Source: Actinomycetota bacterium
Lineage (GTDB): Bacteria > Actinomycetota > CADDZG01 > JAHWKV01
Direction of reading: 5' to 3'
Length of the DNA: 64,000 nucleotides
Assembly: GCA_030447305.1 (NCBI GenBank)
Contig: JAUJPC010000003.1
Span: 332,738-396,737 of the forward strand
Numbering within the stretch: the stretch's first letter is position 1; the number at the start of each line of letters is the position of its first letter. Positions 27,748 to 35,251 of this stretch are shown here, in pieces. The notes below the pieces were generated by a model that saw only the letters and a program-made list of their open reading frames with translations, was not told where the DNA came from and did not search any database. The translations under genes and the position numbers were made by a program.

Positions 27748-29425
27748 CGGGACAGACCTGGACACCATCGAGTCCTCCGTTGTGGAGTGTGATCTCGATG
27801 TCGGCCTCCTTCTTTTCGTGGTCGTAGGTCACTGTGAGCTGGAGCGCCTCGAACAGGCGCCGCAGTTCGGCCGTCGGCAGCTCAGGGAGCTTTTCGGCGA
27901 TCAACGGTAGCTTGCTCAGAAGTCCGGCGATGTCGGCGAAACGGGGCGGCAGAGCGGGCGCCTGGGCAGCAAGCTGGTCCCGCAGGCTGCGCTTGTTGGC
28001 CAGGGCTTGATCGAGCTCGCCGATCCGGAGGGCCACCCGCTTTCGGACCGCGGCCGTAGTTTCTTCATCTTCGAGGACGACAACCTGCCGGCCCAGTCTG
28101 GCTTCCAGGTCGGCGATCTCGGTCTCCAGCTCGTGGATGCGTGCTTCGTTGGACGGCGCCGGCTCGGACTGGTTGGCGACGGTCAGGCAGTAGTGCCAGT
28201 AAGCTTCCCGCTCCGCCCCGAAGACCGCAGTCTTGAGGAATTCGAGCACCGCCTCGTTGAGTTTCTTCTCGCTCAAGTGAACGGTCGCCGGGTGTCCGGC
28301 GGGCATGTTGGCTGAACGTTGATGCGTCACCTGGCACTGGTAGTAGACCCCGCTCGGCCGGGTCTTGCCCCACATCCGGTTGCCGCAGGCGCCGCATCGT
28401 AGAATGCTCCGATATAGATAGGCGGTCTTGGGCGGCGTCCCCGGCTCCCGGTAGCTTCGGTGATTGGTCCGGGCCCTTCTGCCGACGGCCTCGAATTCTG
28501 CACGCCTAATGATCGCCGGGTGCGACGGCTCCTCAGACCACACCCACGCCGAGGGGTCGTTCGGTCGCCCGCCCTTCTTGCGCGCCCGGCGGTTCCAGAC
28601 CTGATAGCCGGTGTACTTCGGGTTTCGCAGGATCTCCCAGATGCTAGAGCGCGACCAAGTGCCGGTTGACTGCGCGGGATCCGGCTTGCGCGGCGCCGGG
28701 CAGCGCTCCAGGTCGGCGTTCAAGATGTCCTGCAGCTGTTTGATCCCGGCGCTCCCCGACAGGTACAGGTCGAACATCCGCCGCACCACCGGCGCCCGCA
28801 CCGGATCCAGCTCCAAAGTCCGCTTCACACTGCCCTGCCTGGCCTTGTGCGGGTTGGGGTGGGGATGCTCGACGAAGCGGTAACCGTAGGGAGCGATCCC
28901 TCCGGTGTGCCATCCCTGGCGGATCGATGTCTCCGACCCCTGCCGGGACTTGACCATCAGTTCGTGGTGGTACCCCTTGGCGATCCCGACGTTGACGTGG
29001 CGGAGCACGATGGTGCCGAACGACTCCTCCAGCGGCTCGTCGGCACAGCACAACCGCACCCCGCAAGCCGACAACTCCTCCTCAATCCGAAACGCAACCG
29101 AGGAGTTGCGCGACAGCCGGCTGATCGACTCCACGATCACCCGGTCGAACCCCGCCGGCCTTCGCTGAGCCGCCGCGAGCAGATCGTGGAGCCCGCCGTC
29201 CCGGGGAATCGGGATCTCGAAGCCGGCCAGCCCTCCCGACCCTCGTGCGTCGTAGCGCCGGGTCCCCGACTCGACGTCGTAGAAGTGCGCCACGATCAGC
29301 CCACCCGACTCCGCCACCCGCTTCTCGGCATTGTTCAGCTGCCGGGGGAAGGAGAGTGTGGGGTCCTGCTCGTCCTCGGTGGAGACCCGGCCGTACCAGG
29401 CGTAGCGAGCCGGGACTGCCTCCAT
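27707..29425 (-). CDS. Large serine recombinase (site-specific integrase)
   Basis: 572 residues. N-terminal resolvase domain (RYAWYGRVSTEDEQDPTLSFPRQL, catalytic Ser in GRVST; VIVESISRLSRNSS), a Recombinase domain (GWHTGGIAPYGYRFVEHP ... SRSSIWEILRNPKYTGYQVWNRR), a zinc ribbon (LRCGACGNRMWG ... YYQC) and a C-terminal coiled coil (ARIHELETEIADLEARLG). It would integrate and excise the island. Its final ~14 codons (PPVRFELTLYRF) are the antisense reading of tRNA-Leu, so integration at the tRNA supplied its 3' end. ATG 29425 overlaps the stop of the preceding small gene (TGATG); GTG 29428 is an alternative. Confidence 0.92.
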   Translation of the reverse strand: MEAVPARYAWYGRVSTEDEQDPTLSFPRQLNNAEKRVAESGGLIVAHFYDVESGTRRYDARGSGGLAGFEIPIPRDGGLHDLLAAAQRRPAGFDRVIVESISRLSRNSSVAFRIEEELSACGVRLCCADEPLEESFGTIVLRHVNVGIAKGYHHELMVKSRQGSETSIRQGWHTGGIAPYGYRFVEHPHPNPHKARQGSVKRTLELDPVRAPVVRRMFDLYLSGSAGIKQLQDILNADLERCPAPRKPDPAQSTGTWSRSSIWEILRNPKYTGYQVWNRRARKKGGRPNDPSAWVWSEEPSHPAIIRRAEFEAVGRRARTNHRSYREPGTPPKTAYLYRSILRCGACGNRMWGKTRPSGVYYQCQVTHQRSANMPAGHPATVHLSEKKLNEAVLEFLKTAVFGAEREAYWHYCLTVANQSEPAPSNEARIHELETEIADLEARLGRQVVVLEDEETTAAVRKRVALRIGELDQALANKRSLRDQLAAQAPALPPRFADIAGLLSKLPLIAEKLPELPTAELRRLFEALQLTVTYDHEKKEADIEITLHNGGLDGVQVCPVPPVRFELTLYRF

Positions 29426-29676
29426 CACCCACCCTCCTCGTCCAACAACCCCAACTTTAGAGCAATCGCGAGCAAGACCTCGCCCTGTGCCCTGGCTGCG
29501 GCCGCGCCAGCGTCACCCTCGATCGCTCGAACCTCGGTGCGGCCGACGACGATCGAACGGCACAAGGAGCGCTCAGATCGGGAGCGGTTGTCAAGCGACA
29601 GTTTTCCGGACGAACTCGGCAGCGGGATCTCCTTGTCGGTCATCGGTGTGGCCCAGTACGGGAGTAGCGCCTCCAC
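29425..29676 (-). CDS. Small protein coupled to serine recombinase
   Basis: 83 residues (MEALLPYWATPMTDKEIPLPSSSGKLSLDNRSRSERSL...), ending ALKLGLLDEEGG, with its TGA overlapping the recombinase ATG. A second start at ATPMTDKE is possible. It is basic in the middle with an Ala-rich helix near the end. Not recognised. The position suggests a recombination directionality factor, a regulator of the recombinase, or an orphan; none is proven. Confidence 0.5.
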   Translation of the reverse strand: MEALLPYWATPMTDKEIPLPSSSGKLSLDNRSRSERSLCRSIVVGRTEVRAIEGDAGAAAARAQGEVLLAIALKLGLLDEEGG

Positions 29677-30145
29677 CCCTAGAAACCGGCTTTTGGGCCG
29701 GAAATCGGACGGCGGTTCTTCAACTTTTCGCTCGACTCTGACGGGGAGGGAAAAGTGTCGGAGATTTGAAGCCGCCGGTTGCCAAACTGGATCGAGAGCG
29801 CGAAGCGAGCCAGGCCGCAGTGGACTCGGCGAGTCGAGAACTCCTGTTCGGCGTAGCCCCGCATGCTGACAGCTGACGCCAAGCGGGTTCTCGGCGACGT
29901 GGCGCTTTTTGGCATCTCGTGTGCGCGCGTCTCGCTGTCGGTCGGTAGATCGGTCGACCGATCAGTCGGTAGATCGGTCGGTAGATCGGTCATGACCGAT
30001 CGGGTCTCCTACACCAAATCCCGGCGTGGATTCCGCTCTCCAACCCGATCGGTGGTCACTCCGACCTCATTAGCTGATTTGTTTGTTTCTTGAGATCTCG
30101 CTACGTCAAGCAGGCTTCGGTCGGCTGTGAACGTTTCTTTCGGCC
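29677..30145. other. Non-coding stretch upstream of recombinase
   Basis: No convincing gene is seen here. The notable content is the palindromic repeat cluster at 29943-30001. A 76-codon frame crossing the repeats is low complexity (SVGRSVDRSVGRSVGRS) and is treated as a by-product of them. Confidence 0.5.
29943..30001. repeat. Palindromic direct-repeat cluster (CGGTAGATCGGTC)
   Basis: CGGTAGATCGGTC occurs three times (29943-29955, 29967-29979, 29979-29991). Within the cluster are two perfect palindromes: GATCGGTCGACCGATC at 29948-29963 and GATCGGTCATGACCGATC at 29984-30001. The core unit is GATCGGTC and its complement. It lies about 270 bp upstream of the small gene plus recombinase on the minus strand and upstream of the Gabija-like genes on the plus strand. 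This density suggests an operator array or recombination-accessory sites. Confidence 0.75.
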
Positions 30146-30385
30146 TTAGCGCACGATTCCCAAGCTACGCAGGATCAGAGCGGCAAACTCCCAGTGTGCT
30201 TCCTCACACAGCAGGCGTACTGCCTTCAGCGCGTTGCTGGAGCGCAGGAGGGCGCTGGCGTCGAACGTCACGAGAGGTTTCTCTTCGTCATTGTCCGGGA
30301 TTTCAATCGTCCGCATTGCGGCCTCGGCAGCCTCCGGGATGTCGATCAGGAGCCGGAACAGGCCCTCGGGGCGGGCCTTCGGCAC
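30146..30385 (-). pseudogene. Small fragment, possibly DUF5677-like remnant
   Basis: A 79-codon frame with natural-looking protein sequence (LFRLLIDIPEAAEAAMRTIEIPDNDEEKPLVTFDASALLRSSNALKAVRLLCEEAHWEFAALILRSLGIVR). The helical end, with an ALKAVRLL...ALILRSL pattern, recalls the start of DUF5677-type proteins that continue for another 200 residues. The GTG start has no ribosome-binding site, and a TAG closes the frame about 26 codons upstream of it. I think it is a leftover of a larger gene. Confidence 0.35.
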
Positions 30386-30588
30386 CGAAGGGACTGGACC
30401 CCGGTGTCCGGCGGGGTGCGCGTGCGTGAGCTGCGGTGTGGGTTGCGCTTCTTGCTGCTAGGCATGTCACGAGGGTATCGGCCGTTCCTGGTGACCACCG
30501 GTCAGCGGCCCGGACGTGAGGTCGTCTCCCGCGCTTCCGGTTGTGGTAGGGCACCTTCGCCGGGGCGATGATCCTTTAGAAGCACTTC

Positions 30589-32469
30589 ATGGTGGTCGCG
30601 CTGAGCTGGAGATGTCAACATCGGATCGTGCGTATCCGCCAGGTCACTATCGAGCGGTTCAGGGGCCTTGAATATCTTCGCTTTGCCCCTGGTCCTTGCA
30701 CCGTCATCTTGGGGCCGAATAACGCGAGCAAAAGCACGGTGCTGGACGCCCTAGACCTCCTCCTCCATCCAGGACTGGGGCGGCTTCGTCCCGCACCCGA
30801 GGAGGCCGACTATTTCCTCCGCGATCCGGTCAGCGGCTTCGAGATCGAGGTGGTGCTCGGCGATCTGCCCGACCCGTTCCGAGCTGATGTTCACCAGCAC
30901 TTGGAGGGCTGGCGAAGCGCGGACGCCGAACTGGTTCCCGAGCCCGACGGCGAGGGTATCGAGCCAGTCGTTCGCGTTCGTGTCCGAGGTACATCCGATT
31001 TCGACATCCTTCACGAGTTTGCGAAACCCGAGTCGGAGAGCGCGCGCTTCAATCCGGCCTTGCGGACACAGGCGGGATGGATCTTCGACGGACGGTCGCG
31101 GGACCCTGGCCGCCAGCTCTCTTTCTATCAGGGCGGCCTGCTCGATCGGCTCTTTGCGAACGCCGATCTCGACGCTGCAATAGAGGCGCTCCGGGGCGCC
31201 CTCGGCGATGGCGCCCAGGCCATTAACGCCGATGATTCTGTGGAAACGGTGATCACGGACCTCTCTACGGATCTCATTACACTGGGGCTCCTCCGCGATG
31301 GCGAGAGGGCAGCGTTTGAGGGCGGCGCGGTCTCTCGGCGAGCGTTGCTGCAGACCCTACGGCTCTCTCTCCCGACCCCAGAGGGGATCCCCATTCCGCT
31401 CTCGCGCCAGGGTCGTGGTGCACAGCGTCTCGTTCTGGTGGCGACGCTGCTTCGGGTAGCAGAGGCGATCGGAGCGAAGCCCATTGGAGGGTTCGAGGAA
31501 CCCGAAGAGGCGCTCGAACCGCTTCGCCAAGGGCAACTGGCTGAGATGCTGCGAGCAATTGCGGACCAAGGCGGACAGATCATTGTAGTAACGCACTCAC
31601 CTGACATCGCCAGATGCTTTGAGATCGATGACTTTCTCCTGCTTCAGGAGCGTGCGGCGGGGGAGGGGGCTCGGCAGCTGTTTCGAGTCCTCTCTCCGCC
31701 GGTCCGCCAAACGTACGAGCGCAGTCTGGACGGCGCCGTCGTTCGCGGTCTTTTCTGCAGGATCCCCGTGCTCGTCGAAGGTCCCAGCGACCGGGCGGTG
31801 TTCGACACGTTCTGGAGCGCGTTGGCCAAAGCCGGGCATGTCCTCCCCCGGTTCCGTATGGGATTGGACGTCGTGAACGCGGAGGGGGTCGCCAACATGC
31901 CCATGCTGGCCGCCGTCCTCCACGAGGCGGGCAAGATGCCCGTCGCCTGGGTGGATCAGGACACGCAGGAGGCGCTCCGCGAGATCAATCGTCTGAGACA
32001 GGAGAGGCACTGCGGCGCCATCCTCCTGCACCATCATGCAGCGGGTCGGCAGAACCTCGAGCAGGCGTTCGCATGGGGCTGCTCGCTCGAAGCGCTAAGC
32101 CGCGCCATGGACGCGGTGGCTCGGGATCGGGGGTACACCTGGGATGAACAGCGCAATGATCTACTGAGCCGCTGCGAGGGGATAGACCATGCCGCCAGGG
32201 AACGAGCGAAAGCAGCAGGCTGCGTCTCCGAGTTCCTGGGCGAGCTCGAGGAGGCGTTCGCGCGCCGGCTCGTCGCCTCAGCGTTGAGCGCGAAGGGAGT
32301 GACGCCGTTCGACGTCAAGGGCGCCCGGCAGGCCCGGGTCCTCGCGGAAACCATCGTTGAAGAGCAGGGCGTTCCGGATAACTTTGCCAGGGCGTTCAAG
32401 GAACTCGACGCCTGGATCCGTGATGGCGCCACCCTCACTACCGAGATCGCCATGACTACCGGTGCCTGA
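30589..32469 (+). CDS. gajA: Gabija-like OLD-family ATPase/TOPRIM nuclease (GajA-like)
   Basis: 626 residues from ATG 30589, or about 613 from GTG 30628, which gives the more typical N-terminus (VRIRQVTIERFRGLEYLRF). ABC-type ATPase half: Walker A ILGPNNASKSTVLDALD (SKS variant), signature-like SRQGRGAQRLVLVA, Walker B region IGGFEEPEEALEP and His switch VVTHSPDIARCF. C-terminal TOPRIM nuclease: IPVLVEGPSDRAVFDTFW with the catalytic Glu, GLDVVNAEGVANMPML, and the acidic VAWVDQDTQEA. In Gabija, GajA is a nucleotide-regulated DNA endonuclease acting with GajB. The two genes overlap by 8 bases. Family assignment rests on architecture and neighbour. Confidence 0.85.
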   Translation: MVVALSWRCQHRIVRIRQVTIERFRGLEYLRFAPGPCTVILGPNNASKSTVLDALDLLLHPGLGRLRPAPEEADYFLRDPVSGFEIEVVLGDLPDPFRADVHQHLEGWRSADAELVPEPDGEGIEPVVRVRVRGTSDFDILHEFAKPESESARFNPALRTQAGWIFDGRSRDPGRQLSFYQGGLLDRLFANADLDAAIEALRGALGDGAQAINADDSVETVITDLSTDLITLGLLRDGERAAFEGGAVSRRALLQTLRLSLPTPEGIPIPLSRQGRGAQRLVLVATLLRVAEAIGAKPIGGFEEPEEALEPLRQGQLAEMLRAIADQGGQIIVVTHSPDIARCFEIDDFLLLQERAAGEGARQLFRVLSPPVRQTYERSLDGAVVRGLFCRIPVLVEGPSDRAVFDTFWSALAKAGHVLPRFRMGLDVVNAEGVANMPMLAAVLHEAGKMPVAWVDQDTQEALREINRLRQERHCGAILLHHHAAGRQNLEQAFAWGCSLEALSRAMDAVARDRGYTWDEQRNDLLSRCEGIDHAARERAKAAGCVSEFLGELEEAFARRLVASALSAKGVTPFDVKGARQARVLAETIVEEQGVPDNFARAFKELDAWIRDGATLTTEIAMTTGA

Positions 32470-34186
32470 ATACCGACCCGATCCCGATCACGACGCGGTC
32501 CTTGAGTCCCAGGCCAAACACCTCGTGGTCACGGCGCCGCCCGGGACCGGGAAGACGTTCCTGTCCGTAAGGCTCGCCGGCGCCCTGGCACCGCTTCTGT
32601 CGGCTGGAGGTCGGGTCCTGCTCCTAACCTTTTCCAATCAGGCCCGCACTCAGCTCGAACGCGAAGCGGCCCGCCAGTTGACCCCCGAGCTTCGGCGCCG
32701 CGTAGACGTTACCAACTATCACCGTTTCTTTTGGCACGGTGTGCTGGCTTACAGGCGAGCCCTGAGGCTTCCGATGCGCTTGGACATTGGAAGTCGCCGT
32801 CGCAGGGAGGGCGCCCTGCGCCGCGTCGACGAAGAACTCGTCAGGGAGCTGAGACGGGCTGAAGGGCTGATCGACTGCCTTGCAGAGCACGCCTTTCCAG
32901 AGCTGCGGGACCATCGAACTCCAAACGAGGAGACCCTGCAGCGCCTGCTCCCTATTGTGGCAGAGGAGCAGCGACAGGGTCGGCTCGTATTCGACGACCT
33001 TGGAGCGCTCTTCTGGTCACTGCTCGGACGCTTCCCCGCCGTCGAGGAGGCTTACAGATGCCGCTACCCGGTGGTCATCGCGGACGAACACCAGGACGCC
33101 TCGGCGCTTCAGGACGCTGTGGTTCGCCGGCTGGCGCATGATCGCCTGGTGGTCTTCGCAGATCCCATGCAGCTCATCCACGAGTTCAGGGGGGCAAGTC
33201 GGGGCCGGCTCATGGGCCACGTGGCAGAATGCGAGGAGCACCTCACGCTGAGCACAGCGCATCGTTGGCATGGGAGCGTGGAGTTGCCCCGTTGGTTGCT
33301 CACGGTCCGTGCACGCCTCGAGGGGGAAGCCAGACCAGGTCCCCCTCCCCCGCAACTTCGTATCGAGCACAGCCCTGCCGACCGGGGGTTCAACGGGATG
33401 AAGCCCCTCGTCAGGAATGCTGTGGCCTGGGCTTTCCAAGAGGGCGCTCGGACCGTCGCGGTTATGGCGCGCGGCAACCGGGAGGTGGCGGAACTTCGCT
33501 CGTACCTCTGCCGGGCGGGACAATTCCCGCGTCAGATCGGCGCGGAGGATTTCGAGGAGGCTCGCGGGGACATCGAGCAGCTCCCGCTTCTGACTGACTC
33601 ACAGACCATCGCCCTTCACGCAGTGGATCGCCTCGAAGCGCTCGTCCCCACCCTCCGCACGCCTCTGCTGGCTCAGGTCCGCGGACGGCTCGGCCCCGTG
33701 GACATCAACATGAGCAGAGCTGGCTCCGAGGCTGGGCTGATCCTCCGCGCACTCGAACCCATCTATGACAAGGGTCCGGGCGCGTACTTCGGGTCCGTGG
33801 TTACCGCCTTGGAGACGCTTGCTGGAGGTGGCCATCACCTTCCTCGGTTGGAGGCGGTTCGGGCACTAAGGATCACCGCCGAGGCGAAGGAGAAAGAACC
33901 TGTAGATCTGGATATGGCGCTTGAGAGATACACGGCAGCCGTGCTGGCCGCAACCTACACAGCTCCACGGATGGATCGAGGGCTGTTCATTATGACCGCA
34001 CACCAAGCCAAGGGCAAGGAGTTCGACGCCATCATCCTTGGGGATGCTATGGAGCGCTTCTGGCCAGACGGCGACGACCACCGGCAATTGTTCTACGTGG
34101 TGATCACGCGGGCGAGCAGATTGTGGGCGGTCGTCGCCCCGGATCGAGGCGCCTCGCCGCTGCTCGCTTATCTCGGCGACCAATGA
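32462..34186 (+). CDS. gajB: Gabija-like UvrD/Rep-type helicase (GajB-like)
   Basis: 574 residues of superfamily 1 helicase. Walker A HLVVTAPPGTGKTFLSVRLAG, motif Ia LLLTFSNQARTQLE, motif II VVIADEHQDASALQ, motif III FADPMQLIHEFRGA, motif IV/V-like FIMTAHQAKGKEFDAIIL and motif VI LFYVVITRASRLW. It is shorter than UvrD and lacks large 1B/2B domains, as expected for GajB. GTG start within the end of the upstream gene implies coexpression. It probably unwinds or senses DNA to activate the nuclease. Confidence 0.85.
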   Translation: MPEYRPDPDHDAVLESQAKHLVVTAPPGTGKTFLSVRLAGALAPLLSAGGRVLLLTFSNQARTQLEREAARQLTPELRRRVDVTNYHRFFWHGVLAYRRALRLPMRLDIGSRRRREGALRRVDEELVRELRRAEGLIDCLAEHAFPELRDHRTPNEETLQRLLPIVAEEQRQGRLVFDDLGALFWSLLGRFPAVEEAYRCRYPVVIADEHQDASALQDAVVRRLAHDRLVVFADPMQLIHEFRGASRGRLMGHVAECEEHLTLSTAHRWHGSVELPRWLLTVRARLEGEARPGPPPPQLRIEHSPADRGFNGMKPLVRNAVAWAFQEGARTVAVMARGNREVAELRSYLCRAGQFPRQIGAEDFEEARGDIEQLPLLTDSQTIALHAVDRLEALVPTLRTPLLAQVRGRLGPVDINMSRAGSEAGLILRALEPIYDKGPGAYFGSVVTALETLAGGGHHLPRLEAVRALRITAEAKEKEPVDLDMALERYTAAVLAATYTAPRMDRGLFIMTAHQAKGKEFDAIILGDAMERFWPDGDDHRQLFYVVITRASRLWAVVAPDRGASPLLAYLGDQ

Positions 34187-34381
34187 GATCCTGCGGAGGC
34201 CCTAGGAAGACCGTCTCGGGCGAGCCATCATGCTAGACGTGCTCGCGATCCCATGACTCTTGATTTACGAAACACGGGCTCTCTGAAAGGGCCGCTGCAA
34301 AACGATTAACACAAATGGCAAAGTGACGACTGGCACCGTTCGGCGCCAACTGGTTCTGCATTACGGATTGCTGGGCCGAAA
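34187..34381. other. Convergent intergenic region
   Basis: Between the helicase stop and the convergent pyrF-like stop. A+T-richer than the helicase gene. I see no clear terminator hairpin or small gene here. Confidence 0.4.
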
Positions 34382-35251
34382 TCAAGACGGGAGTTTGGTT
34401 CGGGAGGCGTCGTTTGACATAAAGTTCCTAATTCTGTTGTCCAAACTGAGTCCCGCCCGTCTTGCTCCTTCAGCAAAATGCTGATCCGACTGAGCAAAAA
34501 TAATCCCTCGGGAGCTGTTGATAACTCCGACCAATTTCCCTGAAATAACTGCAGCGGACAACGTTTCTTCAAGGTCTGCTCCTTGTGCACCTACCCCAGG
34601 AATCAAAAGCGGCAGGTCTGGAGCTAGGGCGCGTATGCGGGCAAGCTCGCGAGGATACGTAGCACCGACGACTAAGCCACAATTCTGCGAAGTGTTCCAC
34701 CTCTCTCTTACTGCGATTGCGACAGCCTCATAGAGCGGCATGTCGGTGCCCTCCCAGTGGACAAGTAGGTCCTGAAGCTCCGGGGCACCGGGATTCGAAG
34801 TCCTGCACAAAACGAGTATTCCTCGATCAGCGTACGAGCGAAATTCCGACGCGGACTCTGAGCCGAGATAAGGCTGAACGGTCATTGCGTGAGCACGAAC
34901 TTGTTCAAAGGCGAAATGAGCGTAGCCAAGATTTGTCGAACCGATATCTCCTCGCTTGGCGTCAAGAATCACGGGGGTGTCTGGAACGGTCTTTCTTATG
35001 TACTTGACTGTTGAAACCAGGGTGGAGATTCCATCAGGGCCGAGAGCTTCATAAAACGCCGAGTTGGGTTTGTAAGCAGCGGCGAAGTCAGCTGTCGCGT
35101 CGACAATTGCACAATTGAAGGCCAATTGCGGGTTCCTATTACTCGATACGGCACGTGGCAGTCTGATCAACTCACTATCAAGGCCTACGCAGACGTGGCG
35201 GTGTGCTTGGCTCATAGAGCTAAGCAGTTCATTGAAGGTCGAGTTACTCAT
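34382..35251 (-). CDS. pyrF: Orotidine 5'-phosphate decarboxylase, type 2
   Basis: 289 residues of the OMP decarboxylase fold. CVGLDSELIRLPRA, YKPNSAFYEALG and the catalytic core VILDAKRGDIGSTNLGYAHFAF (Asp-Lys-Asp) match actinobacterial type-2 PyrF; later motifs are TVQPYLGSESA, LVLCRTSNPGA, GLVVGATYPREL and LLIPGVGAQGADL. All core residues are present, so decarboxylation of OMP to UMP is plausible. It is the last gene of the five-gene operon and overlaps the preceding gene by 8 bases. Housekeeping pyrF normally sits with pyrB/carAB, so this looks like an accessory copy. Confidence 0.88.
   Translation of the reverse strand: MSNSTFNELLSSMSQAHRHVCVGLDSELIRLPRAVSSNRNPQLAFNCAIVDATADFAAAYKPNSAFYEALGPDGISTLVSTVKYIRKTVPDTPVILDAKRGDIGSTNLGYAHFAFEQVRAHAMTVQPYLGSESASEFRSYADRGILVLCRTSNPGAPELQDLLVHWEGTDMPLYEAVAIAVRERWNTSQNCGLVVGATYPRELARIRALAPDLPLLIPGVGAQGADLEETLSAAVISGKLVGVINSSRGIIFAQSDQHFAEGARRAGLSLDNRIRNFMSNDASRTKLPS

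Noticed and set aside
29863-30093. 76-codon frame with SVGRSVDRSVGRSV repeats
   Set aside because: Its sequence is a translation of the palindromic DNA repeat and has no ribosome-binding site.
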